Shown here in pieces: positions 19,400-28,372 of a stretch of DNA of 64,000 nt (positions are counted from its first letter, which is position 1; each line of letters starts with the position of its first letter). Position numbers and translations under genes: made by a program. Source of the DNA: Minwuiaceae bacterium. Lineage in GTDB: Bacteria > Pseudomonadota > Alphaproteobacteria > Minwuiales > Minwuiaceae. The notes under the pieces were generated by a model. That model worked only from the letters and a program-made list of their open reading frames with translations, had not been told where the DNA came from and made no database searches. The stretch covers positions 62,001 through 126,000 of the forward strand of contig JANQEE010000045.1 of NCBI GenBank assembly GCA_028278525.1, written 5' to 3'.

Positions 19400-20374
19400 G
19401 TGGCGCCGACGATCGACGATATCCGCGATGCCGCGGACCGGCTTCGCGACGTTGCGGTTCGAACCCCGCTGCTTGAATCGTCCCTGGTGAACGAACGCGT
19501 CGGCGGCCGCCTGTTGCTGAAGGCGGAACCGTTGCAGCGCACCGGGTCGTTCAAGTTCCGCGGCGCCTATAATCGGATCAGCAGGCTAAGCCCGGAACAA
19601 CGCCGCCGGGGCGTCGTCGCCTACTCCTCCGGCAACCACGCACAGGGCGTCGCCTATGCCGCCAAGCTGCTCGGCGCGCCGGCCGTCATTGTGATGCCGG
19701 CCGATGCGCCAGAGATCAAGATCGCGAATACCCGCGCTTACGGCGCGGAGGTCGTCACCTACGACCGCAACGGCGAAGACCGTGAAGCAATCGGCCGGCG
19801 GATCCGCGACGAACGCGGCAGCACCCTGGTGCCGCCCTACGACGACCCGCATATCATCGCCGGCCAGGGCACTGTCGGCCTCGAACTGGCCGAACAGCTC
19901 GACGCGGCAAAGGCAAAGGCCGATGTCGTCCTCTGCTGTTGCGGCGGCGGCGGACTGATCGCCGGCGTCTCGACAGCCCTGCGCGCAACGCTTCCCGGCC
20001 TTGAGATCTTTTCTGTGGAGCCGGAAGGCTTCGACGACACTGCCCGCTCCCTGGCCGCCGGCGAGCGCCTCGCCAACGACCCCGAGGCCCGCTCGTTCTG
20101 CGACGCCCTGCTGGCGCCTAAGCCGGGCGAGCTGACCTTTTCGATCAACCGCGAAACCCTCGCCGGCGGCTTCGCCGTGACCGAGGCGGAAGTCGCCGAC
20201 GCCATGCGGGTGGCGTTCCGCGATTACAAACTGGTTGCCGAGCCGGGCGGCGCTGTCGCTTTGGCCGCCGCCCTCGCCGGCAAGGTGGACCTCGCCGGCC
20301 GGACCGTGGCGGCGGTGGTGTCCGGCGGCAACGTGGACCCGGCCCTGATGGCGAAAGTGCTCGCCGGCGATTGA
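19400..20374 (+). CDS. Threonine/serine dehydratase, PLP-dependent (fold type II)
   Basis: A 324-residue enzyme starting with GTG at 19400, three bases after the HAD stop. The PLP lysine lies in RTGSFKFRGAYNR (about residue 54), with SSGNHAQGVAYAAKLLG after it and the glycine-rich phosphate-binding loop CCCGGGGLIAG. It lacks a C-terminal ACT regulatory domain, so it is a short catabolic type (threonine ammonia-lyase, serine racemase/dehydratase or 3-hydroxyaspartate dehydratase-like). It forms 2-oxo acids and ammonia from hydroxy-amino acids. Substrate choice cannot be decided from sequence alone. Confidence 0.93.
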   Translation: MAPTIDDIRDAADRLRDVAVRTPLLESSLVNERVGGRLLLKAEPLQRTGSFKFRGAYNRISRLSPEQRRRGVVAYSSGNHAQGVAYAAKLLGAPAVIVMPADAPEIKIANTRAYGAEVVTYDRNGEDREAIGRRIRDERGSTLVPPYDDPHIIAGQGTVGLELAEQLDAAKAKADVVLCCCGGGGLIAGVSTALRATLPGLEIFSVEPEGFDDTARSLAAGERLANDPEARSFCDALLAPKPGELTFSINRETLAGGFAVTEAEVADAMRVAFRDYKLVAEPGGAVALAAALAGKVDLAGRTVAAVVSGGNVDPALMAKVLAGD

Positions 20375-20424
20375 ACCCCAACGCCGCTTTTCGGCTATCA
20401 TGCGGCCGCAGGATTAGGGAGACC

Positions 20425-21195
20425 ATGGCCATGAGTATTTCGTCGATCGCCGACCGGACCGGTTCGAACCAGGAAGAGATCTGGCAGGCCCGCGTCGACC
20501 TGACGGCCGCGCTGCGTTGGGCCGCGAAGATGGAGCTCAACGAGGGCGTCTGCAACCATTTCAGTCTGGTCGTGCCCGGCGCCACCAACCGCTTTCTGCT
20601 CAACCCCCAAGGTCTGCACTGGTCGGAGATCCGCGCCAGCGACCTAATTGTGGTCGACCCCGACGGTAACGTGGTCGAGGGCAATTACACCGTGGAGCCC
20701 ACGGCCTTCTACATCCACTCACGCATCCACCTGGCCAAGCCGGAGGCCAAGTGCGTCCTGCACACCCACATGCCCTACGCAACGGCGCTCTGCTGCGTGG
20801 AGGGCGGCCGCCTGGAATGGGCCAGCCAGAACGCGCTCCGCTACTACGGCCGCGTCGGCTACGACGACCGCTTCAACGGCGTCGCCCTGGACGCGGCCGA
20901 AGGCGACCGCATGTGCGCCGAGCTGGAAGACAACGATATCCTGTTCCTGGCCAACCACGGCGTCATCGCCGCCGGCAGCGACGTGGCGACCACGTTCGAC
21001 GACCTCTATTACCTGGAACGCGCCTGCCTGCATCAGGTCCTGGCGCAGTCGACCGGCCTGCCGCTCAAGATCGTGCCCCAGGATATATGCGAACTGACCG
21101 TGCGCCAGATCGCCGGCGAAAAACAGCAGGCCTACCTGCATTTCGAATCGCTGAAGCGAATGCTCGAACGGGACGATCCCGACTTCATGACCTAG
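20425..21195 (+). CDS. Class II aldolase/adducin family protein
   Basis: A 256-residue class II aldolase/adducin-domain protein. Metal-binding histidines are visible in the HTHMPYATALC segment and in FLANHGVIAAG, with an N-terminal MELNEGVCNHFSLVVPG substrate loop. The family includes fuculose-phosphate and ribulose-phosphate aldolases/epimerases; this subgroup with an N-terminal extension is often annotated only at the family level. I chose ATG at 20425, behind AGGGAG; a second ATG at 20431 is equally possible. It follows the dehydratase gene by 50 bases. Confidence 0.9.
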   Translation: MAMSISSIADRTGSNQEEIWQARVDLTAALRWAAKMELNEGVCNHFSLVVPGATNRFLLNPQGLHWSEIRASDLIVVDPDGNVVEGNYTVEPTAFYIHSRIHLAKPEAKCVLHTHMPYATALCCVEGGRLEWASQNALRYYGRVGYDDRFNGVALDAAEGDRMCAELEDNDILFLANHGVIAAGSDVATTFDDLYYLERACLHQVLAQSTGLPLKIVPQDICELTVRQIAGEKQQAYLHFESLKRMLERDDPDFMT

Positions 21196-21475
21196 GCTGA
21201 AATCATGCCCCCGGCCGGCGGTCGCGAAAGACCCGAATCCTGGCTTCACAGCGACGCCGAACGGCCCGTTTCCGACATTCCAAGCCGTTTAATAAAACGT
21301 CAATAACTGTCTGGAAGATATGCGTTTTCCGGGCCCGTCCCGGGCGGCCGATCCATGCGGTTGCTGCATATCTGGGATGACTTCCCAGGGCTGGTGACAC
21401 CGCTATCGGCTCCCTATTTGGGCCTGACAAATTGCGGCTCGCCCGGCGACGGTGCGCTGCCTTGGAGATGAGACC

Positions 21476-21709
21476 ATGATGTTCGGCAACGCTTACTCCA
21501 CCTTGCATCAGGCGGGAATTGTCAGGGACACCCGCCGTCAGCTGCACACGCTCAGCGACGGCCAGTTGCTCGACATCGGTTTCACCCGCGACCGGATCGG
21601 CGATGTCGCCGAGGCGATGACAGCTCTGCAGGCGCCGCCGCCTGCGGAGCGCCCGGCCCGCCGGGGCTTCAGCCTGCGCCCACTATTTAGGGCTTTCGCC
21701 AGCCCGTAA
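21476..21709 (+). CDS. DUF1127 domain small protein
   Basis: A 77-residue protein starting with ATG at 21476, preceded by TTGGAGATG. The C-terminal half has the DUF1127 pattern RDTRRQLHTLSDGQLLDIGF followed by TRDRIGDVAEAM. DUF1127 proteins are short, arginine-rich alphaproteobacterial proteins; some members act in phosphate and carbon homeostasis and RNA turnover. The 280 bases upstream (21196-21475) hold no other gene that I can support. Confidence 0.85.
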   Translation: MMFGNAYSTLHQAGIVRDTRRQLHTLSDGQLLDIGFTRDRIGDVAEAMTALQAPPPAERPARRGFSLRPLFRAFASP

Positions 21710-21809
21710 GGAACACTGGCCGGCACTTGCCTCGCGCTGCCATCGTAGAATCGGTGCGCCCGACATCGACGCTTACCGGTCGATTCGACGTAGCCGAGTT
21801 CGGTGTGGA

Positions 21810-21902
21810 TGGCGGAGAGGAAGGGATTCGAACCCTCGAGGGACTTTCTAGGCCCCTACTCCCTTAGCAGGGGAGCGCCTTCGACCACTCGGCCACCTCT
21901 CC
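21810..21902 (-). tRNA. tRNA-Ser (anticodon GCU)
   Basis: The minus strand folds as a 93-base class II tRNA. The acceptor stem pairs GGAGAGG with CCTCTCC, the discriminator is G as usual for serine tRNAs, and CCA is encoded. The D-arm GTGGCCGAGTGGTC, anticodon stem CTCCC/GGGAG with loop CTGCTAA (anticodon GCU), long variable arm and T-arm GAGGGTTCGAATCCCTT are all present. It reads AGC and AGU codons. Confidence 0.97.
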
Positions 21903-22073
21903 GCCGCGGAAAATACGCAGGTTCATGCGGGGTTACAAGGGCCTTTCAAATCGGCCAAGCAGGCGAAGACCGACGCGAAAGTCGGGCTGATCGAGACTGC
22001 CGATCGCCGGCACTGAGAGGGCGCGGCGGGGAAAACCGGGCGCCGCGACTGAAGCGCTTGGCTTGCAACGGGT

Positions 22074-23621
22074 TCAATCGCGCGCCGATTCTTGACATCC
22101 TGTCGACACGCTGGCTTCGACCAATCGATAGCGTTGCAGGATCTTCGACATGCCCCAATGAAATCGGAAACGAAACTTGCTGAGGCCTCTATCGTACCGC
22201 CCGGACGACGGTATAAGGGAGCCGACCGCCCTTTGAAGCCGCCAGGACACCCTGCCCAGCACGGCGCACGCGGTTTGCAGGAGAACGGTCCAGATGCGCA
22301 GAAGACTGAAAGCCGCCGCGCCGCGAATCCGAAGCAAACTGAGATGGGGCGCCACATAGGCTTCGAAATCGCGATATGAAGAATCGCTAAAATACCACCG
22401 GAGCTTATCTTCATAGACAACCCGGCTCATCATCGCCTTGTTTTGGCCGAACCATTCGCGCGGGACGCCGGCCTCTTCCGCAATCCGTCTGGCTATGGGC
22501 CGGTCGTAATCGGTGCCGATGCACCAGGGCGTCATCTCAGGCGAGACGGATATCTTGTGAATATCCGGATGTCCGAGGCATCCGAAAAAAGGGACTGGCG
22601 CCTGGATGAATCCACAGCGCAATCTTATCTCTTCAAGGTCAGCGCCACTCGTATCGCCACGAAGGATATCGGTTCCAACCTTTTTGTTGTCCTTCTCCCA
22701 GACCTTGTCGCCATGAAAACCGGTAATCAATAGGCTGCCTTCAAGCTGCTCTCCGGCGGCAGACAAATAGACGTCCCCGCCACGCGTGCCGAGCGAAAGG
22801 AACTCGGCCTCGGGAAAATCCGCCAGGTGTTTGTAGGCTTCGCGTTCATAAACTGTGACACCAAGGCCGAGCCGCCGCCCGATTTCATCTCCGCAATCGG
22901 ATCGGGGATCGGCCGGGTCGACAAATGTTATCGCTTCCTCGCAATCGATCTGCCGGGAGAGCGCGGCGCAAGCCACGGAGTCATAGCCTTTCGAGATGGT
23001 CGCAAGCGGGCGGTATTTTGCACATCGGCTTGCGTCGTTTGCGTTCTCGGCCAACCCTCTTAAGCCGTTGACCAGGAAGTCGTAATAAGATGCGAAATCT
23101 GTAAATCTGCCTGGCGCCGATTTGGGAACGGTAGATATCCGCAACTCCCGGTCCACCAAAATGTTGCAATGATAAAATAAACTGATTTCATTCCCCGAGG
23201 ACGTTGGAATACGGGTCTTAAGCTTGCTAAGGCCCATGTGCGATGAGTTCAGGTCATCTTCGTAGAAGATGTACTTCTCATCGTACATCTCATTCGACGC
23301 CACGAGCAGAAACGCAAGAGAGTTGGACAGAAACAGCCGGCCGGATTTCCGAACAGACTGAAGATGGCTGAGCGTATGCGTCGGCGTGAAGAACAAAGCA
23401 CCCTCGCCGGAAACCCGGGCGCCGGATGCCGCGCAGATGGTCGCTTCGCCAATTCCCTGAGGATTGTCTATTGCGCCGTCCCAAGCGCCTTCGAAAAAAA
23501 CATCGTTCCCCTGTTCGACCCAGGGTCCGCAATGAACGACAAGCTCATCCGTATCTGCTTCAAGAACGGCGCACCATGCCAGCTTCGGAAGTCTTGATTC
23601 CTTGACTAGTCTTAACTTCAA
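22074..23621 (-). CDS. PP-loop (asparagine-synthetase-like) protein of unknown function
   Basis: A 515-residue protein I cannot assign to a named family. Two features suggest an adenylating PP-loop enzyme related to the asparagine synthetase C-terminal domain: SKGYDS at residues 210-215, like the SGGxDS ATP-binding loop, followed by a VDPADPRSDCGDEIGRRLGL segment, and GFHGDKVW at 301-308, like the GxGGDExF motif. The N-terminal 200 residues lack a Cys at position 2, so no glutamine amidotransferase site is present. The C-terminus (about 420-515) is basic with an aromatic/hydrophobic stretch near 430-460. Its base composition is lower in GC than its neighbours and it stands alone between tRNA-Ser and an AT-rich gap, suggesting transfer. 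Confidence 0.8.
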   Translation of the reverse strand: MKLRLVKESRLPKLAWCAVLEADTDELVVHCGPWVEQGNDVFFEGAWDGAIDNPQGIGEATICAASGARVSGEGALFFTPTHTLSHLQSVRKSGRLFLSNSLAFLLVASNEMYDEKYIFYEDDLNSSHMGLSKLKTRIPTSSGNEISLFYHCNILVDRELRISTVPKSAPGRFTDFASYYDFLVNGLRGLAENANDASRCAKYRPLATISKGYDSVACAALSRQIDCEEAITFVDPADPRSDCGDEIGRRLGLGVTVYEREAYKHLADFPEAEFLSLGTRGGDVYLSAAGEQLEGSLLITGFHGDKVWEKDNKKVGTDILRGDTSGADLEEIRLRCGFIQAPVPFFGCLGHPDIHKISVSPEMTPWCIGTDYDRPIARRIAEEAGVPREWFGQNKAMMSRVVYEDKLRWYFSDSSYRDFEAYVAPHLSLLRIRGAAAFSLLRIWTVLLQTACAVLGRVSWRLQRAVGSLIPSSGRYDRGLSKFRFRFHWGMSKILQRYRLVEASVSTGCQESARD

Positions 23622-24389
23622 AAGTCATACCTAAGTCAAACTATAAGCAGACTTGATCTTGCCTGTGACAAACGAATCACGGACGTTTGTTTGAGGAGCA
23701 GCATAAAGTCCGTAAGTGTCTTGTTCAATATTTTTATACGTCAAATATCTTACATACATTACGCCTATATACATATACATCTAACCCTTTGACTCAGGCT
23801 GACATCAAACGCGACGGTAGTTGCTGTCTTGCCGGCCGCAGCGACATCCGCTCGACGACTTCCCACCTTCGTCGCTTCCTGCCAAAGCAGGTGTGAAGGA
23901 GGCTGGTAAAACACACTGGATGCGCGCATCGTCTTTTGACGGCACCGCAATCGGCTCCGCCTGTGATTTCACGGCAACCATGTATGGCAAAAGGGCATCA
24001 TTGCGCCGTCTGACGGCAATGACTTCTTAGGAAATAAGGCAAAATCGTGACGTAATTAACAGACGGCGGGGTCCACCCGACATGGCTACGCAAGGAATCC
24101 CCGCCTTGCCCCAAGAAAAATCAGCCGCTATGCAAGAAAATAATCTTTTTTCAACTGGAAAACAGGCTAAAAAATAATATTCATGGGTCACTTTGATTTC
24201 ATTTAGCAAATGTACTTATGTATTTTTCAGAATATAATTACAAAACAACACATAGATAACAGAAGTAAACCAAAAGTTAATAAAATACTTCATGGTGTTT
24301 ACCAGTTATTAACGGAGCAAACCCTATTCTGGCCTTGATCAGGGCCAGCGTTCCCGATTGGCCCTCGCAATGCAGTCGGAGATTGGGCC
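23622..24389 (+). other. AT-rich intergenic region, no supported gene
   Basis: These 768 bases are clearly richer in A and T than the rest of the window, with stretches such as 23725-23785 and 24170-24300. Short open frames of 60-70 codons exist on both strands but have no recognisable domains, weak ribosome sites and overlap each other. The region could contain promoters for the divergent genes on either side or a small RNA, but I see no specific structure that proves either. Confidence 0.6.
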
Positions 24390-24707
24390 ATGTTGCGCAA
24401 ATTAGTGATGGGGACCGTTCTGGCCACGTTGATGGCGCTGCCCGCCACGTTCACGGCGTCGCCCGCCATGGCCCAGATGGTCTGCTCGGAACGGGACAAG
24501 TTCCTGAAGCATCTCGGCGATGGCTACAAGGAAGCGCCGGTGGCCATGGGCCTCGCTTCGAACGGTTCGGTTCTGGAAGTCCTCGCCTCGGGCAAGGGCA
24601 CCTGGACGATTATCCTCACCATGCCGAACGGCACCAGCTGCGTCGTCGCTTCCGGCGAGGCGTGGGAGCAGGTCAAAGAGAAGATCGCGCTCGGCCCCAA
24701 GGCCTGA
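24390..24707 (+). CDS. Small secreted protein, unknown function
   Basis: A 105-residue protein with a clear Sec signal peptide: basic MLRKLVMG, a hydrophobic core and a probable cleavage site SPAMAQ near residue 29. The mature part (about 76 residues) is a compact domain with CSERDKFLKHLGDGYKEAP and a C-terminal TWTIILTMPNGTSCVV segment; its two cysteines could form a disulfide. Similar small periplasmic proteins are common in alphaproteobacteria without known function. A terminator-like hairpin follows at 24775. Codon usage returns to the GC-rich norm here. Confidence 0.82.
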   Translation: MLRKLVMGTVLATLMALPATFTASPAMAQMVCSERDKFLKHLGDGYKEAPVAMGLASNGSVLEVLASGKGTWTIILTMPNGTSCVVASGEAWEQVKEKIALGPKA

Positions 24708-24774
24708 GATCGCTGTCGGATTTCGCGAAGGCGGCAGGCATCGGTCTGCCGCCTAATTCGTCGACCTCCCTTCA

Positions 24775-24802
24775 CCGGCCGCCAGGCCGGCTTTCTTCTT
24801 TC
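24775..24802 (+). terminator. Probable intrinsic terminator after the small secreted protein gene
   Basis: A perfect hairpin CCGGCC-GCCA-GGCCGG (24775-24790) is followed by a pyrimidine-rich CTTTCTTCTTTCC tail. A second perfect 8-bp hairpin, GGCGGCAG/CTGCCGCC (24730-24753), lies just before it without a T-run. Together they can end transcription of the 24390-24707 gene. Confidence 0.6.
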
Positions 24803-24897
24803 CAGAAAAAAGAGCGGATAGGCCGGGCCTCGGCCGGCCCAACCGGTTCGTATTTATAGAGTCCCGGTCTAGGGACGCTAAATCCGTTTGCGGGTGC

Positions 24898-25167
24898 TTA
24901 GTGGCTGTGCTTCCACTCTCGGGCCAGCCGCTGCGCTTCGGCAATCTCGGCGGCGCTCATGATTTCCGCCAGCTCCTCGCGCTCCATCCGGGCCCGGTCG
25001 CTGCCGTTCAGCGCGGCCAGATTGAACCATTTGTGGGCATTGATGTAGTCCTGCTGGACCTGCTGGCCGGTGGAGTACATCAGACCCAAATCGAACTGTG
25101 CGTCGGGCTCGCCGCTTTCCGCCCGGGCCTCGACGCGTTTCAATCCCGTATCCCGTTTCCGTAACAT
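24898..25167 (-). CDS. Sel1-like repeat protein, small
   Basis: An 89-residue protein with one clear Sel1/TPR-like repeat: GEPDAQFDLGLMYSTGQQV then QDYINAHKWFNLAALNGS (residues about 18-56). Sel1 repeats mediate protein-protein contacts. There is no signal peptide, so it is probably cytoplasmic. It is monocistronic, with 217 bases of non-coding DNA upstream. No more specific role can be read. Confidence 0.83.
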   Translation of the reverse strand: MLRKRDTGLKRVEARAESGEPDAQFDLGLMYSTGQQVQQDYINAHKWFNLAALNGSDRARMEREELAEIMSAAEIAEAQRLAREWKHSH

Positions 25168-25384
25168 CGCCTACGCCTCAACCGATTAACGGCCGAATTC
25201 GAACCGCCATCTTCCGTGGCAAGCTCGTTTCCCGCCGGAACGATGAAATTATTCGCCGTTAATCGTTAAGAACGGGTTTCGGGAATTTCTTTTGCTTTTA
25301 CAGAGACTTAACCATGATTTCTCAGGCGCGAAAATGACCGGATTCCGTCCTGTTGGCAGGCGTTTCCCAGGCAATTTCTGGACG

Positions 25385-25876
25385 TTATGAAGCAACCGTC
25401 GCATCGGTTTTGGCTCCGGTAATCCGCTTCAAATCCGCGACTGTTGTTGCAAAGACACAGTGAGGGTGTCCCGCGGCGGCGAAGATACGATCGAACCGCT
25501 CCAAGCTGGCATCGATCACCAACGGTATCGGCGCCGGGTGCCCGACGGGTGCGACGCCGCCTATGGAAAAGCCGGTCGCCTCCCGAACCATGTCGGCGTC
25601 GGCGCGGCGCACCTTGCCCTCGAGCCCCAGGGCCCCCGGCAGGGCATCCGTCTCGCATCGCCGGTCGCCGGCAACCAAAACCATGACGGCGCGGCCCTCG
25701 ACGGCGAATACCAGCGATTTCACAATCGCCCCAAGCGGGCAGCCGATCGCGTCCGCGGCGTCCTGCGCGGTCCGCGCCGTTTCCGACAGGGCGATCACCT
25801 CGGCCGGGGAGCCGGCCGCTTCCAGGGCCGCGGCAACCCGTTTCACCGCCGGCCGGGACAGCAGCGCTTCGTTCAT
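25385..25876 (-). CDS. YbaK/EbsC (ProX-like) aminoacyl-tRNA deacylase domain protein
   Basis: A 163-residue stand-alone YbaK-type domain, related to the editing domain of prolyl-tRNA synthetase. Visible family features are the lysine-containing GAIVKSLVFAVEG (the catalytically important Lys), VLVAGDRRC, and the C-terminal GGVAPVGHPAPIPLVID loop. Members hydrolyse mischarged tRNAs such as Ala- or Cys-tRNA(Pro). It overlaps the upstream GST gene by four bases and is therefore coexpressed with it. Confidence 0.9.
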   Translation of the reverse strand: MNEALLSRPAVKRVAAALEAAGSPAEVIALSETARTAQDAADAIGCPLGAIVKSLVFAVEGRAVMVLVAGDRRCETDALPGALGLEGKVRRADADMVREATGFSIGGVAPVGHPAPIPLVIDASLERFDRIFAAAGHPHCVFATTVADLKRITGAKTDATVAS

Positions 25877-26490
25877 GGGACCTCGAAGCCCTTCTGCACC
25901 GCAGGGCGCGCCCAGTTGGCGTCGTACCAGCGTTTCAGGTTAGGAAAGTCGTCCAGGTTCTGGCCCTGCCATTCGTGCCTGGCGATCCAGGGAAAGGTCG
26001 CGATATCGGCGATCGTATAGTCGTCGGCGGCCAGCCATTCGTGATCGGCTACCTGCCTGTCGATCACGCCGTACAGGCGGGCTGTCTCGTTGGTATAGCG
26101 GTCGACCGCATAGGGGATTTGCTCGGGCGCGAACCGGCGGAAATGGTGCGCCTGGCCCAGCATCGGCCCGACACCGCCCATCTGGAACATCAGCCATTGC
26201 ATCACGTCGTAATAGGCCTTCGGCTCCTTCGGCAGGAACCGGTCGGTCTTGTCGGCCAGGTAGATCAGGATCGCACCGGTCTCGAAAACGGAGATCGGTT
26301 CGCCGTTCGGCCCCTCGTGATCGACAATTGCCGGAATCTTGTTGTTCGGCGAGATCTTCAGGAAATCGGGGTCGAACTGCTCATCCTTCATGATGTTGAT
26401 CGGAAAGACATTGTAGGGGAGACCCAGTTCCTCCAGCATGACCGATACCTTGCGTCCGTTCGGCGTGCCCCAGGTGTAAAAGTCGATCAT
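25873..26490 (-). CDS. Glutathione S-transferase, nu-class-like (YfcG/YghU type)
   Basis: A 205-residue GST. The N-terminal thioredoxin-like domain starts MIDFYTWGTPNGRKVSVML, with the TPNGxK motif typical of the YfcG/YghU group, then KIPAIVDHEGPNG and FETGAILIYLADKT for glutathione binding. The C-terminal helical domain has MFQMGGVGPMLGQAHHF. YfcG-type enzymes have disulfide-bond reductase activity with glutathione. A paralogue with the same layout lies at 29512-30207. This gene and the YbaK gene form a two-gene unit. Confidence 0.93.
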   Translation of the reverse strand: MIDFYTWGTPNGRKVSVMLEELGLPYNVFPINIMKDEQFDPDFLKISPNNKIPAIVDHEGPNGEPISVFETGAILIYLADKTDRFLPKEPKAYYDVMQWLMFQMGGVGPMLGQAHHFRRFAPEQIPYAVDRYTNETARLYGVIDRQVADHEWLAADDYTIADIATFPWIARHEWQGQNLDDFPNLKRWYDANWARPAVQKGFEVP

Positions 26491-26645
26491 TTACTATTGC
26501 CCTCCCATGACGGCTTTGGCTGCGGCCTGTAAAGATGGCGAAGTCTATGCGCACCGGGTGGCCCAGGCCAGCCGTTGGACAAACTTTGCGCGTACCGCAT
26601 CCATTGTTATCTTTCGCCGCGCATCGAACCCTGGAATCCGAACCG

Positions 26646-27398
26646 ATGGATGTACGGCAAAGCAACGGCACCGCCCTTGACGTCGAAGCCCTGAACTTTG
26701 GCTTCGATGGCGCGCCGGTGCTGGCGGATGTCACATTCAGCGTAAGGCCCGGCGAATTCACAGTCCTGCTCGGCCCGAATGGCGCCGGCAAAACGACGCT
26801 GTTCTCCCTGATCACCCGGCTCTACGAAAGCCGTGACGGGCGGATCCGGATCAACGGTGTCGGCTTGAGAGAGCAGCCGACCAAGGCCCTCGCCGGCATC
26901 GGGGTTGTTTTCCAGCAACCGACTTTGGACCTCGACCTGACGGTAAAGCAGAACCTGCTCTATCATGGCGCCCTGCACGGTATGAGCGCGGCCGAAACAG
27001 CCAGCCGCGCGGAGGAGGAACTAGGACGGCTCGGCATGCTCGAACGGCAGGCCGAGAAAGTGCGCAAGCTTAACGGCGGGCATCGCCGCCGTGTCGAGAT
27101 TGCCCGCGCATTGCTGCATCGGCCGCGGTTGCTGTTGCTGGACGAACCGACGGTCGGGCTCGACGTGCCGACCCGGCAAAGCATCGTCGATCACATCCAT
27201 GCGCTCTGCCGCGGTCAGGAGATAGCCGTGCTGTGGGCAACGCATCTGATCGACGAGGTCGCGGCCGACGACAGCGTTATCGTCCTGCATAAGGGCGTCA
27301 TACGCGGTCATGGCCCTCTGGACCGGATCAACCGGGACGCGGGCGGCAGCGACTTGGGCGATACCTTCCGCCGTCTCACCCAGGGGAGCGAGCGATGA
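26646..27398 (+). CDS. ABC transporter ATP-binding protein (drug/alcohol-type exporter)
   Basis: A 250-residue ATPase. Walker A GPNGAGKTTLF, the Q-loop FQQPTLDLDL, the signature LNGGHRRRVEIARAL and Walker B LLLLDEPTVGLD are all present. The LNGG signature, instead of LSGG, resembles the ATPase of the ABC-2 system linked to PQQ-dependent alcohol oxidation, an assignment I make by recall of the motif. The ATG at 26646 was chosen; an upstream in-frame ATG (26535) adds residues without homology. It overlaps the permease gene by four bases. Confidence 0.92.
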   Translation: MDVRQSNGTALDVEALNFGFDGAPVLADVTFSVRPGEFTVLLGPNGAGKTTLFSLITRLYESRDGRIRINGVGLREQPTKALAGIGVVFQQPTLDLDLTVKQNLLYHGALHGMSAAETASRAEEELGRLGMLERQAEKVRKLNGGHRRRVEIARALLHRPRLLLLDEPTVGLDVPTRQSIVDHIHALCRGQEIAVLWATHLIDEVAADDSVIVLHKGVIRGHGPLDRINRDAGGSDLGDTFRRLTQGSER

Positions 27399-28207
27399 CG
27401 CCACTGCACTACGGCCGATGCCTTACCGGCATCGTCGCCCGCGAGGGGCTTCGGTTCCTACACCAGCGGGAGCGTTTCGTTGCGGCGCTTGTACGCCCAT
27501 TGGTCTGGCTGGTGGTTTTCGCTGCCGGCTTCCGAACCGTGCTCGGTTTTTCGGTAACGCCGCCGTACCAGACCTTCATTCAGTACGAAGTCTATATTGT
27601 TCCCGGCCTGATCGGCATGGTGCAGCTGTTCAACGGCATGCAGAGTTCGCTGTCGATGGTCTACGACCGCGAGATGGGCAACATGCGAACACTGTTGGTC
27701 AGCCCCCTGCCCCGCTGGTACTTGCTTGTCTGCAAGCTGCTTGCCGGCACTGCCGTATCCATCCTGCAGGTCTATGCGTTCCTTATCATCGCCGCTCTGT
27801 TCGGTGTCGGTCTACCGCTGTTCGGCTATCTAACCATACTGCCGGCGATGGTGCTGACCGGCCTTATGCTCGGTGCCATCGGCCTGTTGCTCTCTTCCTT
27901 CATAAAGCAGCTGGAGAACTTCGCCGGCATCATGAACTTCGTGATCTTCCCGATGTTCTTTCTCTCGTCGGCCCTATACCCGCTGTCGAGGATGAAGGAG
28001 TCAAGCGTACTGCTTTACCAGCTATGCCTGGCGAACCCCTTCACCCATGCCGTGGAGGCAATCCGCTTCGCGGCATATGGGGAGGCCAACGGGCTGTCAC
28101 TCGGCGTCACCGTCGCCGCGTTGGTCGTTTTCCTGGCCGCCGCCATCTACGGCTACAACCCGGCCCGAGGCATGATGAGCCGCAAGGCCGGCGGCCCGGC
28201 CGGCTGA
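27395..28207 (+). CDS. ABC-2 type transporter permease
   Basis: A 270-residue inner-membrane protein with about six hydrophobic segments (for example LVRPLVWLVVFAAGF, ILQVYAFLIIAALFGVGL, ITLPAMVLTGLMLGAIG-like and NFVIFPMFFLSSALYPL). The FPMFFLSSALYPL and NPFTHAVEAIRF segments are hallmark ABC-2 permease elements. It forms an exporter with the overlapping ATPase gene; the pair resembles the putative alcohol/PQQ-associated exporter. No dedicated substrate gene is adjacent. Confidence 0.9.
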   Translation: MTPLHYGRCLTGIVAREGLRFLHQRERFVAALVRPLVWLVVFAAGFRTVLGFSVTPPYQTFIQYEVYIVPGLIGMVQLFNGMQSSLSMVYDREMGNMRTLLVSPLPRWYLLVCKLLAGTAVSILQVYAFLIIAALFGVGLPLFGYLTILPAMVLTGLMLGAIGLLLSSFIKQLENFAGIMNFVIFPMFFLSSALYPLSRMKESSVLLYQLCLANPFTHAVEAIRFAAYGEANGLSLGVTVAALVVFLAAAIYGYNPARGMMSRKAGGPAG

Positions 28208-28245
28208 ACGGGCGCCCGGCAGCAACGGCATCCCTCCCCCGCGCT

Positions 28246-28332
28246 GTCATTGCGAGCGCAGCGAAGCAATCTCGACGGGCCGCGCTCCGTCCTGCCCGAG
28301 ATCGCCACGGCGCTCTGCGCCTCGCGATGACG
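28246..28332. repeat. Palindromic intergenic repeat of the GTCATTGCGAGCG type
   Basis: Non-coding DNA between the ABC permease and a PLP enzyme begins GTCATTGCGAGCGCAGCGAA and ends with its inverted form CCTCGCGATGAC. This motif is a widespread dispersed palindromic element in proteobacterial genomes, and it often marks 3' gene ends. Here it lies between two convergent genes, where its hairpin may also stabilise or end transcripts. Confidence 0.75.
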
Positions 28333-28372
28333 GGCTGGGTGGTTAAGCCTATCGGGCTTCAATTGAGCAGCC

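Noticed and set aside
21810-21902. tRNA-Ser as attachment site for the neighbouring low-GC gene
   Set aside because: I found no second copy of its 3' end near the segment, and the gene lies on the 5' side of the tRNA.
23687-24209. Several 60-70 codon frames in the AT-rich gap
   Set aside because: They overlap each other on both strands, lack ribosome sites and known features.
24861-24876. Hairpin GTCCC/GGGAC as terminator of the Sel1-like gene
   Set aside because: Only a five-base stem with few T residues on the minus strand.
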